This document shows positions 34,225 through 43,283 of a stretch of 64,000 nucleotides of DNA, piece by piece (the stretch's first letter is position 1; each line of letters begins with the position of its first letter). The stretch comes from RYN-111 sp963760125 (GTDB taxonomy: Bacteria > Actinomycetota > Actinomycetes > Mycobacteriales > SCTD01). Position numbers and translations under genes: made by a program. Under the pieces are notes generated by a model. It had not been told where the DNA came from, ran no database searches, and worked only from the letters and a program-made list of their open reading frames with translations. The stretch covers positions 496,001-560,000 of the forward strand of contig CAVXBV010000007.1 of assembly GCA_963760125.1 (NCBI GenBank), written 5' to 3'.

Positions 34225-35034
34225 GTGAGGGTGCGAACCTCCCCCAGGTCAGCGGTGCGTCTGTCGTTGGCTGCCGTCGCGACGGTGCTGCTGACCAGTG
34301 GTTGCTCCGGCCGTGAGGCGTATGAGAACGCCTTCGGGCTCGGCTGGCCGAAGCCCAAGACCGAGCAGGCCTCAACGATGTACGAGACGTGGCTGGGCTC
34401 GGTGGCTGCCGCCGCCGCCGTCGGCCTCGCGATGTACGTCCTCATCGCCTGGACCGTCGTCCGCGACCGCAAGAAGACCGAGGAGCTGCCGCGCCAGGTG
34501 CGCTACAACCTCCCGATCGAGGTGCTGTACACGGTCGTGCCGTTCGTCATCATCGCGGTGCTCTTCTTCTACACCGCCGTGAGCGAGAACAAGGTCAACA
34601 AGCTGACGGCCGACCCGGACGTGCGCATCGGGGTCGTGGGCTTCCAGTGGAACTGGCAGTTCAACTACCTGGACGCCAAGGTGCAGACCACCGGTGAGCT
34701 GCCCAAGGGCGCGACCCTCGTCATCCCGGTCAACCAGCGGATCCGCTTCACCGAGACCAGCCCGGACGTCATCCACTCGTTCTGGGTGCCGGACTTCTTG
34801 TTCAAGCGCGACGTCATCCCGGGTCGCACGAACAGCTTCGAGATCAAGCCCACCCAGGTGGGCACGTACGTCGGCCGCTGCGCCGAGCTGTGCGGGGAGA
34901 AGCATGACCGCATGAACTTCACCGTCAAGGTGGTCGAGCGGGCGGAGTACGACGCCTACATCTCCGCACTGCAGGCCGACCCCAACGCCAAGCCGAACTC
35001 CCTGGGCGCTGCGCTCACGACGGAGGACAACTAG
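34225..35034 (+). CDS. ctaC: Cytochrome c oxidase subunit II
   Basis: CuA-bearing subunit of the aa3 oxidase, receiving electrons from the bc1 complex. The 269 residues start with a lipoprotein signal (lipobox TSGC), then two TM helices (~50-75 and ~95-120) and a cupredoxin domain. CuA ligands are in VIHSFWVPDF and CAELCGEKHDRMNF. FQWNWQFNY is the aromatic electron-entry segment. GTG 34225 follows a GAAGGG ribosome site; GTG 34231 is the alternative. ctaD follows by 2 bases. Confidence 0.95.
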   Translation: MRVRTSPRSAVRLSLAAVATVLLTSGCSGREAYENAFGLGWPKPKTEQASTMYETWLGSVAAAAAVGLAMYVLIAWTVVRDRKKTEELPRQVRYNLPIEVLYTVVPFVIIAVLFFYTAVSENKVNKLTADPDVRIGVVGFQWNWQFNYLDAKVQTTGELPKGATLVIPVNQRIRFTETSPDVIHSFWVPDFLFKRDVIPGRTNSFEIKPTQVGTYVGRCAELCGEKHDRMNFTVKVVERAEYDAYISALQADPNAKPNSLGAALTTEDN

Positions 35035-35036
35035 CC

Positions 35037-36716
35037 ATGACCCTGCTCGAGAGCGCGTCCCCTCCGGTCGCGAACCGCCGCCCCTCCCCGGGGATCGGCT
35101 CGAAGATCGCCAAGGTCGTCACGACCACCGACCACAAGGTCATCGGTCTGCTCTACCTGTGCACGGCCTTCGGGTTCTTCATCTTCTCCGGGATCCTCGC
35201 CGAGATCATGCGGCTGGAGCTGGCCCGCCCCGGCCTCGACTTCGTGTCGCAGGAGCAGTACAACTCGCTGTTCACCATGCACGGCTCGATCATGATGTTC
35301 CTCGTGGCCCCGCCCCTGGCGTTCGGCTTCACGAACTTCATCATGCCGCTGCAAATCGGCGCGCCGGACATGAGCTTCCCGCGCCTGAACGCCTTCTCCT
35401 ACTGGCTCTACCTGTTCGGCGGGCTCACGGTCGTGGCCGGCTTCCTCACCCCCGACGGGGCGGCGTCCTTCGGCTGGTTCGCCTACGCGCCGCTCAACGA
35501 CATCATCCACTCGCCGAACCTCGGTTCGGACCTGTGGATCATCGGGCTCGTCACGTCTGGACTGGGCACGATCCTGGGTTCGGTCAACTTCATCACCACG
35601 ATCATCACGTTGCGCGCGCCCGGCATGACGATGTTCCGGATGCCGATCTTCACCTGGAACATGCTGGTCACGTCGATCCTCGTGCTCATGGCCTTCCCGG
35701 TCATCACCGCCGCGTTCCTCGCCCTCGAGGCGGACCGGCACTTCGGGGCTCATATCTACGACGTCGAGACCGGCGGCGCGATCCTGTGGCAGCACCTGTT
35801 CTGGTTCTTCGGTCACCCCGAGGTCTACATCGTGGCGCTGCCGTTCTTCGGCGTCGTGTCCGAGGTGATCCCGGTGTTCAGCCGCAAGCCGCTGTTCGGC
35901 TACAAGGGCCTGGTCTTCGCGACGCTGGGCATCGCCGCCCTGTCGATGACCGTGTGGGCGCACCACATGTTCGCCACGGGCGCGGTGCTCCTGCCGTTCT
36001 TCAGCTTCTTGAGCTTCCTCATCGCGGTCCCGACCGGCGTGAAGTTCTTCAACTGGATCGGCACCATGTGGCGCGGCCAGCTGACGTTCGAGACGCCCAT
36101 GCTGTTCTGCATCGGCTTCCTGCTGACCTTCCTGCTCGGTGGCCTGACCGGCGTGCTGCTCGCCAGCCCACCCATCGACTTCCACGTCTCGGACACGTAC
36201 TTCGTCGTGGCGCACTTCCACTACGTCGTGTTCGGCACCGCGATCTTCGGCTTCTTCGCCGGCGTCTACTTCTGGTTCCCGAAGATGACCGGTCGGATGA
36301 TGAACGACCGCCTCGGCAAGGTGCACTTCTGGACGCTGTTCATCGGCTTCCACACGACCTTCCTCGTGCAGCACTGGCTCGGCGACGAGGGGATGCCGCG
36401 ACGCGTGGCGGACTACAAGGCCAGCGACGGGTTCACGACCCTCAACACGGTGTCCTCCATCGGAGCTCTCGTCCTCGCCCTGTCGACCCTGCCGTTCCTC
36501 TACAACGTCTACGTCAGCTACACCCGCGGCGAGAAGGCTGTGGGCGACGACCCGTGGGGCTTCGGCAACTCCCTGGAGTGGGCGACGTCCTGCCCGCCGC
36601 CGCGGCACAACTTCGTGACCATGCCGCGGATCCGGTCCGAGCGTCCCGCGTTCGACCTGCACTACCCCGCGGTCGCGGGACGGACCGACATGCACGCCAC
36701 CCCGGAGCTGAGGTAG
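35037..36716 (+). CDS. ctaD: Cytochrome c oxidase subunit I
   Basis: Catalytic haem-copper subunit of the aa3 terminal oxidase. The 559 residues have twelve hydrophobic helices. Haem a ligand His is in TMHGSIMMF; CuB ligands and the cross-linked Tyr are in WFFGHPEVYI and AHHMFATG; haem a3/a ligands are in VAHFHYVVFG. The K- and D-channel segments are present around TMVGSAFG-like NFIMPLQIGAPD. C-terminus extends with a proline-rich cytoplasmic tail. Starts 2 bases after ctaC and precedes ctaF by 4 bases. Confidence 0.97.
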   Translation: MTLLESASPPVANRRPSPGIGSKIAKVVTTTDHKVIGLLYLCTAFGFFIFSGILAEIMRLELARPGLDFVSQEQYNSLFTMHGSIMMFLVAPPLAFGFTNFIMPLQIGAPDMSFPRLNAFSYWLYLFGGLTVVAGFLTPDGAASFGWFAYAPLNDIIHSPNLGSDLWIIGLVTSGLGTILGSVNFITTIITLRAPGMTMFRMPIFTWNMLVTSILVLMAFPVITAAFLALEADRHFGAHIYDVETGGAILWQHLFWFFGHPEVYIVALPFFGVVSEVIPVFSRKPLFGYKGLVFATLGIAALSMTVWAHHMFATGAVLLPFFSFLSFLIAVPTGVKFFNWIGTMWRGQLTFETPMLFCIGFLLTFLLGGLTGVLLASPPIDFHVSDTYFVVAHFHYVVFGTAIFGFFAGVYFWFPKMTGRMMNDRLGKVHFWTLFIGFHTTFLVQHWLGDEGMPRRVADYKASDGFTTLNTVSSIGALVLALSTLPFLYNVYVSYTRGEKAVGDDPWGFGNSLEWATSCPPPRHNFVTMPRIRSERPAFDLHYPAVAGRTDMHATPELR

Positions 36717-36720
36717 TCAG

Positions 36721-37194
36721 ATGATCGTCGAAGGCTTCCTGTTCGCGTTCCTCTTCGTCTTCCTGGTGGCGACGAGCGTCGTCTACTGGCTCGTCTCGCA
36801 CGACCCCACCGGCTTCACCTGCCTGCTGCTGTCGGGCGGGATGGCCTTCATCATCGGCTACTACGTGCTGTTCACCGCCCGCCGGATGGAGATGCGTCCC
36901 GAGGACCGCGAGGACGCGGAGATCGCCGAGGGCGCCGGTGAGGTCGGTTTCTTCTCGCCGCACTCCTGGTGGCCGATGCTCATGGCGGCCGCGTTCGCCG
37001 TGACGAGCCTGGGGCTGGTCTTCGGACCGTTCATCTTCCTGATCGGCGGCATCGCGCTGCTGATCACGGTGTCGGGGCTGCTGTTCGAGTACTACGTCGG
37101 GATCAACCGGACGCAGGCCGAGACGCTGTCCACCGTCGCTGCCACCGGGAACGCCCCGACCGCGACCACGAAGTTCCTGGGAGAGCAGCACTAG
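36721..37194 (+). CDS. ctaF: Cytochrome c oxidase subunit IV, actinobacterial type
   Basis: Small membrane subunit specific to actinobacterial aa3 oxidase. The 157 residues include helices at ~4-24, ~32-50, ~77-98 and ~102-121. The characteristic piece is EVGFFSPHSWWPM. It is longer than usual (about 135) through a C-terminal tail with ATGNAPTATT, of no known function. Last gene of the ctaCDF operon. Confidence 0.93.
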   Translation: MIVEGFLFAFLFVFLVATSVVYWLVSHDPTGFTCLLLSGGMAFIIGYYVLFTARRMEMRPEDREDAEIAEGAGEVGFFSPHSWWPMLMAAAFAVTSLGLVFGPFIFLIGGIALLITVSGLLFEYYVGINRTQAETLSTVAATGNAPTATTKFLGEQH

Positions 37195-37367
37195 CCCAGG
37201 CAGGACCTGCACCACGTACGGCCAGTCCTCTCAGGGACCACCTGTGGGAGGATGCGGCCGTTGGCGCACCGACGGGGACCGCGGACGTGCGATCCGGCGC
37301 TCGACGCCTCCTTCGCCGCCGTCGCTGGCGGGATGGTGTCGTGTCGCGCGCGTGTCCGTGACACCAG

Positions 37368-37419
37368 GTGGCCAGCCCCGTGGACTCGGCGGGGTGGCCA
37401 GCCCCGTGGACTCGGCGGG
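37368..37419. repeat. Perfect 26-bp tandem duplication
   Basis: Two adjacent identical copies beginning GTGGCCAGCCCCGTGGACTC, in the gap between ctaF and the qcrB terminator. Identity of both copies suggests a recent duplication. Confidence 0.85.
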
Positions 37420-37494
37420 CAGAGGCGAGCGTCGGACCGGTGTCCCACCCTGGTCGCAACGACAACAACCTGGGGGACTTCCGCGGGGCGGAGC

Positions 37495-37671
37495 ATGAAC
37501 GCCCGTTTCGTCGCGAGGCGGCCCGACCGGGGGTACGTCACGCTCGACGAGCTCGGCATCGACGAGCTCGGCATCGACGTGCTCCGGCTGGACCGCTACG
37601 GGCGTGGGGCGTGCACCGGAGGTCGGCGGGAGGTGGTCCGTTCCCGCCCGCTCCTCACGGCGCCAGCGTGA
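37495..37671 (+). CDS. Possible 58-residue protein between ctaF and qcrB
   Basis: A doubtful short gene. ATG 37495 has GGGGCGGAG 1-9 bases upstream. The product MNARFVARRPDRGYV-TL contains an exact 15-base (five-residue) duplication, DELGIDELGID (37546-37575), and is rich in Arg. No family is recognised. Equally it may be noncoding. The surrounding 535-base stretch (37195-37729) otherwise holds only the 26-bp duplication and the terminator. Confidence 0.25.
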   Translation: MNARFVARRPDRGYVTLDELGIDELGIDVLRLDRYGRGACTGGRREVVRSRPLLTAPA

Positions 37672-37675
37672 AGGC

Positions 37676-37711
37676 CGACGGCCGCCCGTCCCGAGGGACG
37701 AGCGGCCGTCG
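37676..37711. terminator. Terminator hairpin downstream of qcrB
   Basis: Outer stem CGACGGCCGC / GCGGCCGTCG with an inner CGTCC / GGACG continuation and a short loop. It ends 19 bases past the qcrB stop, on the convergent side of ctaF, so it can serve both directions. Confidence 0.75.
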
Positions 37712-37729
37712 TACGCGCCGGGGGGCGGT

Positions 37730-39322
37730 CTAGTCGACCGTGCCCTCGAGCTGCGGGGTGTCCGACTCCGGGGCGGACTCGATGATCCCACCGCGGGCCC
37801 GGAAGAAGCCCTTCTGCCGACCCGCCGGAAGCGCCGGGGCGTGTGCGTGCTCGTCACCGTGGTGGGCGATGAGCGCCTTGCGCTCGGGCGTCGTGGCCAG
37901 CAGCACGGCGTACTGCGACGGCAGCGGCACCGTCTCCTCGACGAACTCACCGGACGGCAGGCGCCGGATGGTGCCCGACTCGATCCCGTGGTGCAGGAGG
38001 TCGTCGTCAGCACGCTGCAGCGACAGGCAGAACCGCTTGGTGATCACGTACGCGAGCGGGGGGAGCAGGAACAACCCCGCCCGCAGGAAGTAGGTGATCT
38101 CGTTGATCGACAGGTGGAAGATCGTGGCCACGATGTCGTTGCCGCCGGCGATCAGCAGGACGACGTAGAACGTGATCGACATGGCACCAAGGGCCGTGCG
38201 CACGGGCTTGTCGCGCGGCCGGTCCAGCAGGTTGTGGTAGCCCTTGTCGCCCGTGAGCTTGGCCTCCACGAACGGGTAGATCGCCAGGAGGAGGAACAGC
38301 ACGCCGGGCAGGACCTGGGTCGGGATCAGCACGTTCGGGCTGAACGTGTAGTCCCAGAACCTCAGCTCCCAGTTGGGCATCAGCCGCGTCGAGCCGTCCA
38401 GGAAGCCGATGTACCAGTCCGGCTGCGATCCGGCCGACACCTGCGAGGGGTCGTAGGGCCCGTAGAGCCAGATCGGGTTGATCTGCGCGAGACCACCGAG
38501 TGCCGACAGGACACCGAAGACCAGGAAGAAGAACCCGCCGGCCTTGGCGGCGTACGCCGGGTAGATCTTCGAGCCGACGACGTTGTCCTCGGTGCGACCC
38601 GGGCCCGCGAACTGGGTGTGCTTCTGGTACCAGATCAGCATCATGTGGAAGGTGATGAGCCCCAAGATGATGCCGGGGACCAGCAGGATGTGGATCGGGT
38701 AGAGGCGCTCGATGATCGCGCCTCCGGGGTACTCGCCACCGAAGACGAGGAACGCCGCCCAGGTGCCGATCACGGGGACGGACAAGGCGATCGAGTAGGC
38801 GATGCGCAGACCCGTGCCGGACAGCAGGTCGTCAGGCAGGGAGTAGCCCGCGAAGCCCTCGACGAGGCCCAGCACGAGCAGTCCGACGCCGATGATCCAG
38901 TTGAGCTCCCGGGGCTTGCGGAAGGCTCCGGTGAAGAACACCCGCGCGAGGTGCACCACGATGGAGGCCATGAACAGCAGGGCCCCCCAGTGGTGGATCT
39001 GCCGCATGATCAGGCCGCCGCGCACCTCGAACGAGATCCGCAGGGTGGACTCGTACGCCGCCGACATCGGGATGCCCTTGAGCGGCGTGTACGCGCCGTT
39101 GTAGATGACCTCGCGGCTGCTGCCCTCGAAGAACAGGGTGAGGTAGGTGCCGGACAGCAGCAAGATGATGAACGAGTAGAGCGCGACCTCGCCCAGCATG
39201 AACGACCAGTGGTCCGGGAAGACCTTGGACAGGCTGCGCTTGACGAAGTTGGACGAGCCCAGGCGGTCGTCGACCCACTTGGCGGTGCCGGCGGCACCCT
39301 TCTCCGCGACCGAGGTCGTCAT
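37730..39322 (-). CDS. qcrB: Cytochrome bc1 complex cytochrome b subunit
   Basis: Haem b subunit of the menaquinol:cytochrome c reductase that feeds electrons to the aa3 oxidase. The 530 residues have the actinobacterial architecture: N-terminal haem-b bundle with His pairs in RQIHHWGALLF and MLIWYQKHTQ, GYSLPDDLLSG, the loop YPIHILLVPG, the PDWYIGFLDGSTR segment (compare PEW motif), and a long soluble C-terminal tail (from ~430). qcrA starts where qcrB ends upstream by a shared base, and qcrC and ctaE precede, forming a ctaE-qcrCAB operon. Confidence 0.96.
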   Translation of the reverse strand: MTTSVAEKGAAGTAKWVDDRLGSSNFVKRSLSKVFPDHWSFMLGEVALYSFIILLLSGTYLTLFFEGSSREVIYNGAYTPLKGIPMSAAYESTLRISFEVRGGLIMRQIHHWGALLFMASIVVHLARVFFTGAFRKPRELNWIIGVGLLVLGLVEGFAGYSLPDDLLSGTGLRIAYSIALSVPVIGTWAAFLVFGGEYPGGAIIERLYPIHILLVPGIILGLITFHMMLIWYQKHTQFAGPGRTEDNVVGSKIYPAYAAKAGGFFFLVFGVLSALGGLAQINPIWLYGPYDPSQVSAGSQPDWYIGFLDGSTRLMPNWELRFWDYTFSPNVLIPTQVLPGVLFLLLAIYPFVEAKLTGDKGYHNLLDRPRDKPVRTALGAMSITFYVVLLIAGGNDIVATIFHLSINEITYFLRAGLFLLPPLAYVITKRFCLSLQRADDDLLHHGIESGTIRRLPSGEFVEETVPLPSQYAVLLATTPERKALIAHHGDEHAHAPALPAGRQKGFFRARGGIIESAPESDTPQLEGTVD

Positions 39323-40452
39323 CAGCTCTCTCCCTCATAGGTCGGCTCGGGATACGAGGGATGCCGCTCCCAGTAGCTGGGACCGACCGGCTCGTTGAAG
39401 TCGTCGCGCGCCACGAAGTATCCCTCCTCGTCCACCGTGATCGCCAGTTGAGGCAGGTTGCGGGCCGCCGGGCCGAAGAGCACCTTCGCCGCGTCCGCTG
39501 CGTCGAACGTCGACTGGTGGCAGGGGCAGAACAAGTGGTGGGTCTGAGCCTCGTACAGCTTCACCGGGCAGCCCAGGTGCGTGCAGATGACCGAGTAGAC
39601 GACGTGCCCGCCGACGACCCAGTTCTTGCGGCTGTCGCTGACCTTCATGTCCTCCGGGCGCATGCGGATGATGAAGGCCGCGGAGTCGGCCAACCGCCGG
39701 CCGCGCTCGACGTCCGGGAAGACGGTCTTCGTCCCGCCGATCTCGAGGTCGCCGAGCTTCACCGGGCGACCGAGCTCATCGAGCAGCCGGGAACCTTTCT
39801 CCCAGCCCGTCGTCGCGAGCGTGATCTCCTTGTTCTTCGTCTTGCCGAGGCTGAACAGCAGGGGGACCGGCAGGAGGGCGAGCGCCCCGCCGCCGAGCGC
39901 CATGCTCGACAGGAGCAGCTTGCGGCGCGGCAGGCCGGACTCCTCGAAGCCCGCCTTCAGCAGGTCCGCCGTCTCGGCGCGCTCCTCGTCGGAGGACGCG
40001 AGGTGGTGGCGCATCTGCACCGTCTCCTCGTCGACCATGAGGGTCTTCGCCCAGAGCACTGCGCCCGCGCCGATGCCCACGAGGGCCAGCGTCATGAAGA
40101 TGCCGAGCAGCGGGGTGTTGTACTCGGCGTGCGGCTCGTCGAACTCGAACGGGAAGAAGGCGTACGTCGCGATGAACCCGACGGCGCCGACGACGGCCAG
40201 CAAGAACAGCGCGGCGACCTTCTGCTCCGCGCGCTTGGCGGCGGCGGGGTCGTCCCGCAGGTGGCCGCCCTCGTGTGGGGGGGCGGGGGCGGTGGCGGGC
40301 GCGGCGATCGTCTGTGACTGCCCGTGCGTCGAGCGGCTGTCCGACTGCACGAAGTCAGCGGTGCTGAGGTCGTTATGGCTCGGGTCGCCGCCCGCGTTCT
40401 GGTCCCCGTGGCCGGCGGGGGAGGACAGCCGGTCGCGGATGGAGTCGCTCAT
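39322..40452 (-). CDS. qcrA: Cytochrome bc1 complex Rieske iron-sulfur subunit
   Basis: Rieske 2Fe-2S subunit of the bc1 complex. The 376 residues contain an N-terminal Ser/Gln/Pro-rich region, three TM helices typical of actinobacterial QcrA (~75-100, ~110-130, ~185-205) and the cluster domain with CTHLGCPVKLYE and CPCHQSTFDA. TAT-like RRK precedes the third helix (GLPRRKLLLSSMALGGG), as required for folded Rieske export. Its stop overlaps the qcrB ATG; its start overlaps the qcrC stop by 4 bases. Confidence 0.96.
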   Translation of the reverse strand: MSDSIRDRLSSPAGHGDQNAGGDPSHNDLSTADFVQSDSRSTHGQSQTIAAPATAPAPPHEGGHLRDDPAAAKRAEQKVAALFLLAVVGAVGFIATYAFFPFEFDEPHAEYNTPLLGIFMTLALVGIGAGAVLWAKTLMVDEETVQMRHHLASSDEERAETADLLKAGFEESGLPRRKLLLSSMALGGGALALLPVPLLFSLGKTKNKEITLATTGWEKGSRLLDELGRPVKLGDLEIGGTKTVFPDVERGRRLADSAAFIIRMRPEDMKVSDSRKNWVVGGHVVYSVICTHLGCPVKLYEAQTHHLFCPCHQSTFDAADAAKVLFGPAARNLPQLAITVDEEGYFVARDDFNEPVGPSYWERHPSYPEPTYEGES

Positions 40453-41234
40453 GCCCGGGCTCCGATCCAGAGGGTGATGACGATGAGCAGGCCCATGCCG
40501 ACCAGGAAGGCCACCAGGCCCTCGGGCACCGGCCCGTAGCGGCCGAGCGGAGCCCCGCCCGGGTCCTTGACGTCCTGGGTGATGTAGCGGACGTACTTGG
40601 TGATGGCCTTCTTCTCGTCCGGGGTCAGCTGGTTGTCGCTGAAGCGCGGCATGCTCTCCGGGCCGCTCTGCATCGCGGAGTAGATCACCTCGGCGTCGGA
40701 CTCGTTCAGCGCCGGGGCGTACTTGCTGCGGGTCAGCGCGCCCCCCGAACCGGCGAAGTTGTGGCAGCTCGAGCAGTTGGTGCGGAACAGGTCGCCACCG
40801 AGGGCGAGGTCACCGTCGGACAGGGGACCGGCAGGCAAGGTGGGCCCGCCGCCCAGCGACTGGACGTAGGCCGCCAGCTGCTCGATCTGCGTCCTGTCGT
40901 ACTTCACGGGCTTACGCACCGCCTGGGCGGCGCCTCGGGCGAGCGGCATCCGACCGGAGCCGACCTGGAAGATGACGGAGGAGGCACCGACGCCGATGAG
41001 CGAGGGCCCGCCCGCGCCGCCGGCGTTGTTGAGGCCGTGGCAGGTGGAACAGCCCTGCAGGTAGAGCTGTCGGCCCTCCTCGATGGCGATGGAGGAGTCG
41101 GCCGCGGGAGCGGCGGACGGCTTCGGCGCGGCGAAAGCGGTGTACAGGCCACCGATCATCGTCAGCGCGAGCAGCACAACGGCGTAGCCGGACAGGCGGG
41201 TCCTTCGGGTGGTGCTCACAGTCCGGTCCCTCAC
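40449..41234 (-). CDS. qcrC: Cytochrome bc1 complex dihaem cytochrome c subunit
   Basis: Dihaem cytochrome c that replaces soluble cytochrome c in actinobacteria and links bc1 to the oxidase in a supercomplex. The 261 residues have an N-terminal anchor (~14-34), two c-type haem domains with CSTCH and CSSCH, and a C-terminal TM helix (~235-255). GTG 41234 overlaps the ctaE stop in GTGA; GTG 41219 is an alternative. Confidence 0.95.
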   Translation of the reverse strand: MRDRTVSTTRRTRLSGYAVVLLALTMIGGLYTAFAAPKPSAAPAADSSIAIEEGRQLYLQGCSTCHGLNNAGGAGGPSLIGVGASSVIFQVGSGRMPLARGAAQAVRKPVKYDRTQIEQLAAYVQSLGGGPTLPAGPLSDGDLALGGDLFRTNCSSCHNFAGSGGALTRSKYAPALNESDAEVIYSAMQSGPESMPRFSDNQLTPDEKKAITKYVRYITQDVKDPGGAPLGRYGPVPEGLVAFLVGMGLLIVITLWIGARA

Positions 41235-41851
41235 TGGATCAGGTAGATGGTGGCGTACAGGCCCACCCAGACGACATCGACGAAGTGCCAGTAGTAGGAC
41301 ACGACGATCGCGCTGGTGGCCTTCTCCGGGGTGTAGCGGCCCACGGTCGAGCGCAGCAGCACGAAGACGAAGGCGAACAAGCCGCCGATCACGTGCAGGC
41401 CGTGGAAGCCCGTCGTCAGGTAGAACACCGAGCCGTACCCGCTGCTGTCGAGCCGGTTCGGGACCTCCTCGCCGTACTGCACGCGATACTCGTTGGCCTG
41501 GCCGAGGACGAAGATCAAGCCCATGACGAGCGTGAGGAAGAACCAGCGCCGCATCCCGTAGACGTCGCCCGCCTCAGCCCGGAACACGCCGATCTGACAC
41601 GTGAACGAGCTCAGGATGAGGATCGTCGTGAAGACGGCGGAGTAACCGACGGCCAGATGGACGTCGTCCGGCGGCCAGTTGTCGGTGCCGGTCGTGGACC
41701 GAATCGTGAAGTACATCGCGAAGAGCGCCGCGAAGAACATCAGCTCCGACGACAGCCACACGATGGTCCCGACGGCGACCATGTTGGGACGGGTGAGGGT
41801 GCCACCGTGTGAGGAGCCAGAGGTCTTCACGGGCACAGAAGCAGTAGCCAC
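41231..41851 (-). CDS. ctaE: Cytochrome c oxidase subunit III
   Basis: Integral membrane subunit of the aa3 oxidase. The 206 residues contain five TM helices typical of the actinobacterial form: WLSSELMFFAALFAMYF, the Asp-containing loop, FFLTLVMGLIFVLGQANEY, FYLTTGFHGLHVIGG and SYYWHFVDVVWVGLYATIYL. GTG 41851 begins ATASVPVKTS; the frame is open further upstream but overlaps the divergent ctaG start region and was not used. First gene of the ctaE-qcrCAB operon. Confidence 0.93.
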   Translation of the reverse strand: MATASVPVKTSGSSHGGTLTRPNMVAVGTIVWLSSELMFFAALFAMYFTIRSTTGTDNWPPDDVHLAVGYSAVFTTILILSSFTCQIGVFRAEAGDVYGMRRWFFLTLVMGLIFVLGQANEYRVQYGEEVPNRLDSSGYGSVFYLTTGFHGLHVIGGLFAFVFVLLRSTVGRYTPEKATSAIVVSYYWHFVDVVWVGLYATIYLIQ

Positions 41852-41936
41852 GCGAGCATTCTGGCAGGGTTCGCCGCGGGCTTCCACGCGGGGGCCCCCG
41901 GCGCGCCGCCAATTCGAAGTGGCGTCGCTCACGCCG

Positions 41937-41942
41937 TACGCT
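41937..41942 (+). promoter_or_regulatory. Leaderless -10 element for ctaG
   Basis: TACGCT, 6 bases before the GTG at 41949. Confidence 0.45.
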
Positions 41943-41948
41943 CCGGGG

Positions 41949-42869
41949 GTGACGTTTGCCCTTGCTGCCGACACCGGTCTGCCTGGTTTCGGGCCCCTGA
42001 CGATCGTCACCGAGGCGTCCGCAACCCCCCTCCCGACGGTCGGGATCGTGCTCGTCGGCGCCCTCTACCTGTACGGCGTTCGTCGCCTCACGGCGCGCGG
42101 TGACGCCTGGCCGGTGCTCCGGACGCTCTCGTTCGTCGTGGGCGGACTGGGCTCGGTAGCCGTGGCGCTGCTCAGCGGCCTCGCGGCGTACGACACCGTG
42201 CTGTTCGGTGCGCACATGGTCCAGCACATGATCCTGGCGATGGTGGCGCCGGTGTTCCTCGCGCTCGGCGCGCCGGTGACCCTCGGCCTGCGCACGCTGC
42301 CGCGCCGGCCCCGGTCGGTGCTCCTGGGGGTGCTGCACTCGCGGGTGGCGAAGGTCCTCACCTTCCCGGCGATCCCGTGGGTGCTGTTCATCGGCTCGCC
42401 GTTCGCGCTCTACTTCAGCGGGTGGTACCCCGCCACGCTGGCCCACCCGGTGCTGCACGACCTGCTGCACGTGCACTTCCTGGTCGCCGGGAGCCTGTTC
42501 TTCTGGCCGATCATCGGGGTGGACCCGGTGCCGGGGCGGGTCTCCCACCCGTTCCGCATGCTCCTCTTGTTCGCGACGATGCCCTTCCACGCGTTCCTGG
42601 GCGTGGCGATCATGAGCGTGAGCGACAGCGGCCAGGGCCTCATCGCCGCCACGCACTACCTCCCGCTGATCGGGCGCAGCGATGCCGTCTACCAGCAGCA
42701 GCTCGGCGGAGCCTTCCTCTGGGCGAGCGGTGACCTGGTGGGCCTGCTGTTCATCTTCGTCGCTGCTGTCCAGTGGATGCGGGCCAGCGACCGGGAGGCT
42801 GCCCGCGAGGACCGCCGCTTGGACCGCCTCGAGGCCACCTCGCCCGACGTCGCCGTGACGGCGCCGTGA
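41949..42869 (+). CDS. ctaG: Cytochrome c oxidase assembly protein CtaG-like (caa3_CtaG)
   Basis: A 306-residue membrane protein of the caa3-type CtaG family, thought to help build the copper site of cytochrome c oxidase. About seven TM helices carry conserved His/Met: FGAHMVQHMILAMVAPVFLALGAPVTL, FYF-like SGWYPATL, LLHVHFLVAGSLFFWP and MPFHAFLGVAIM. The basic C-terminal tail is cytoplasmic. It is divergent from ctaE. The next gene overlaps its stop in GTGA. Confidence 0.88.
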   Translation: MTFALAADTGLPGFGPLTIVTEASATPLPTVGIVLVGALYLYGVRRLTARGDAWPVLRTLSFVVGGLGSVAVALLSGLAAYDTVLFGAHMVQHMILAMVAPVFLALGAPVTLGLRTLPRRPRSVLLGVLHSRVAKVLTFPAIPWVLFIGSPFALYFSGWYPATLAHPVLHDLLHVHFLVAGSLFFWPIIGVDPVPGRVSHPFRMLLLFATMPFHAFLGVAIMSVSDSGQGLIAATHYLPLIGRSDAVYQQQLGGAFLWASGDLVGLLFIFVAAVQWMRASDREAAREDRRLDRLEATSPDVAVTAP

Positions 42870-43273
42870 GGCTGCGCCGACGCGGTCGCGAGACCTCGCT
42901 CCCGGCGTACGTCGACGACGGCACGTGGGGCGTGCTCGTCACGGCCGCTGACCCGGCGGTCGCCGACTCGGCGGTGCTCGCTGCTGTGGACCTGCCGGGT
43001 CCGGTGCTGCTGCGCCATCACCTCACCGTGCGCGACGAGGAGGCGCTGACGTCCGCCACAGCGCTCCTCGCGCAGGAGGGGTACGCCGTGACGCTGGTCG
43101 ATCCCGGTCCTCCTGTCCAGTTGCGAGCCTGGCGGGTGCAGGTGCTCACCGCGCTCTCCGCCGCCCAGGAGCGGTCCCGCATGGCAGGGCTGGCGCAGCG
43201 GCACGGGGGCGACACCCAGGGGTGGGACGCCCTCGGCCCCGACCCGACGCGCGCACGGGAAGCACCCCGGTAG
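42866..43273 (+). CDS. RraB-like small protein
   Basis: A 135-residue protein resembling the RraB (ribonuclease E inhibitor) fold: a first strand with VLVTAADPAVADS, then LLRHHLTVRDEEALTSATALLAQEGYAVT, and an end with QRHGGDTQGWDAL, matching the YxGxYDGWE end of that family. The match is by pattern, not proof. GTG 42866 overlaps ctaG by four bases. A regulator of RNA turnover beside the oxidase genes would be notable but is unproven. Confidence 0.6.
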   Translation: MRLRRRGRETSLPAYVDDGTWGVLVTAADPAVADSAVLAAVDLPGPVLLRHHLTVRDEEALTSATALLAQEGYAVTLVDPGPPVQLRAWRVQVLTALSAAQERSRMAGLAQRHGGDTQGWDALGPDPTRAREAPR

Positions 43274-43276
43274 GCT
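43271..43276 (+). promoter_or_regulatory. Leaderless -10 element for the receiver-like gene
   Basis: TAGGCT, 7 bases before the ATG at 43284; it overlaps the end of the RraB-like gene. Confidence 0.4.
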
Positions 43277-43283
43277 CGCGCGC

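Noticed and set aside
35031..36695. Antisense frame opposite ctaD
   Set aside because: Charged repetitive composition, no motif, and fully opposite a certain oxidase gene.
37191..37574. Minus-strand frame in the ctaF-qcrB gap
   Set aside because: No ribosome site, Arg/Pro/Ser-rich shadow composition, and it runs across the tandem duplication.
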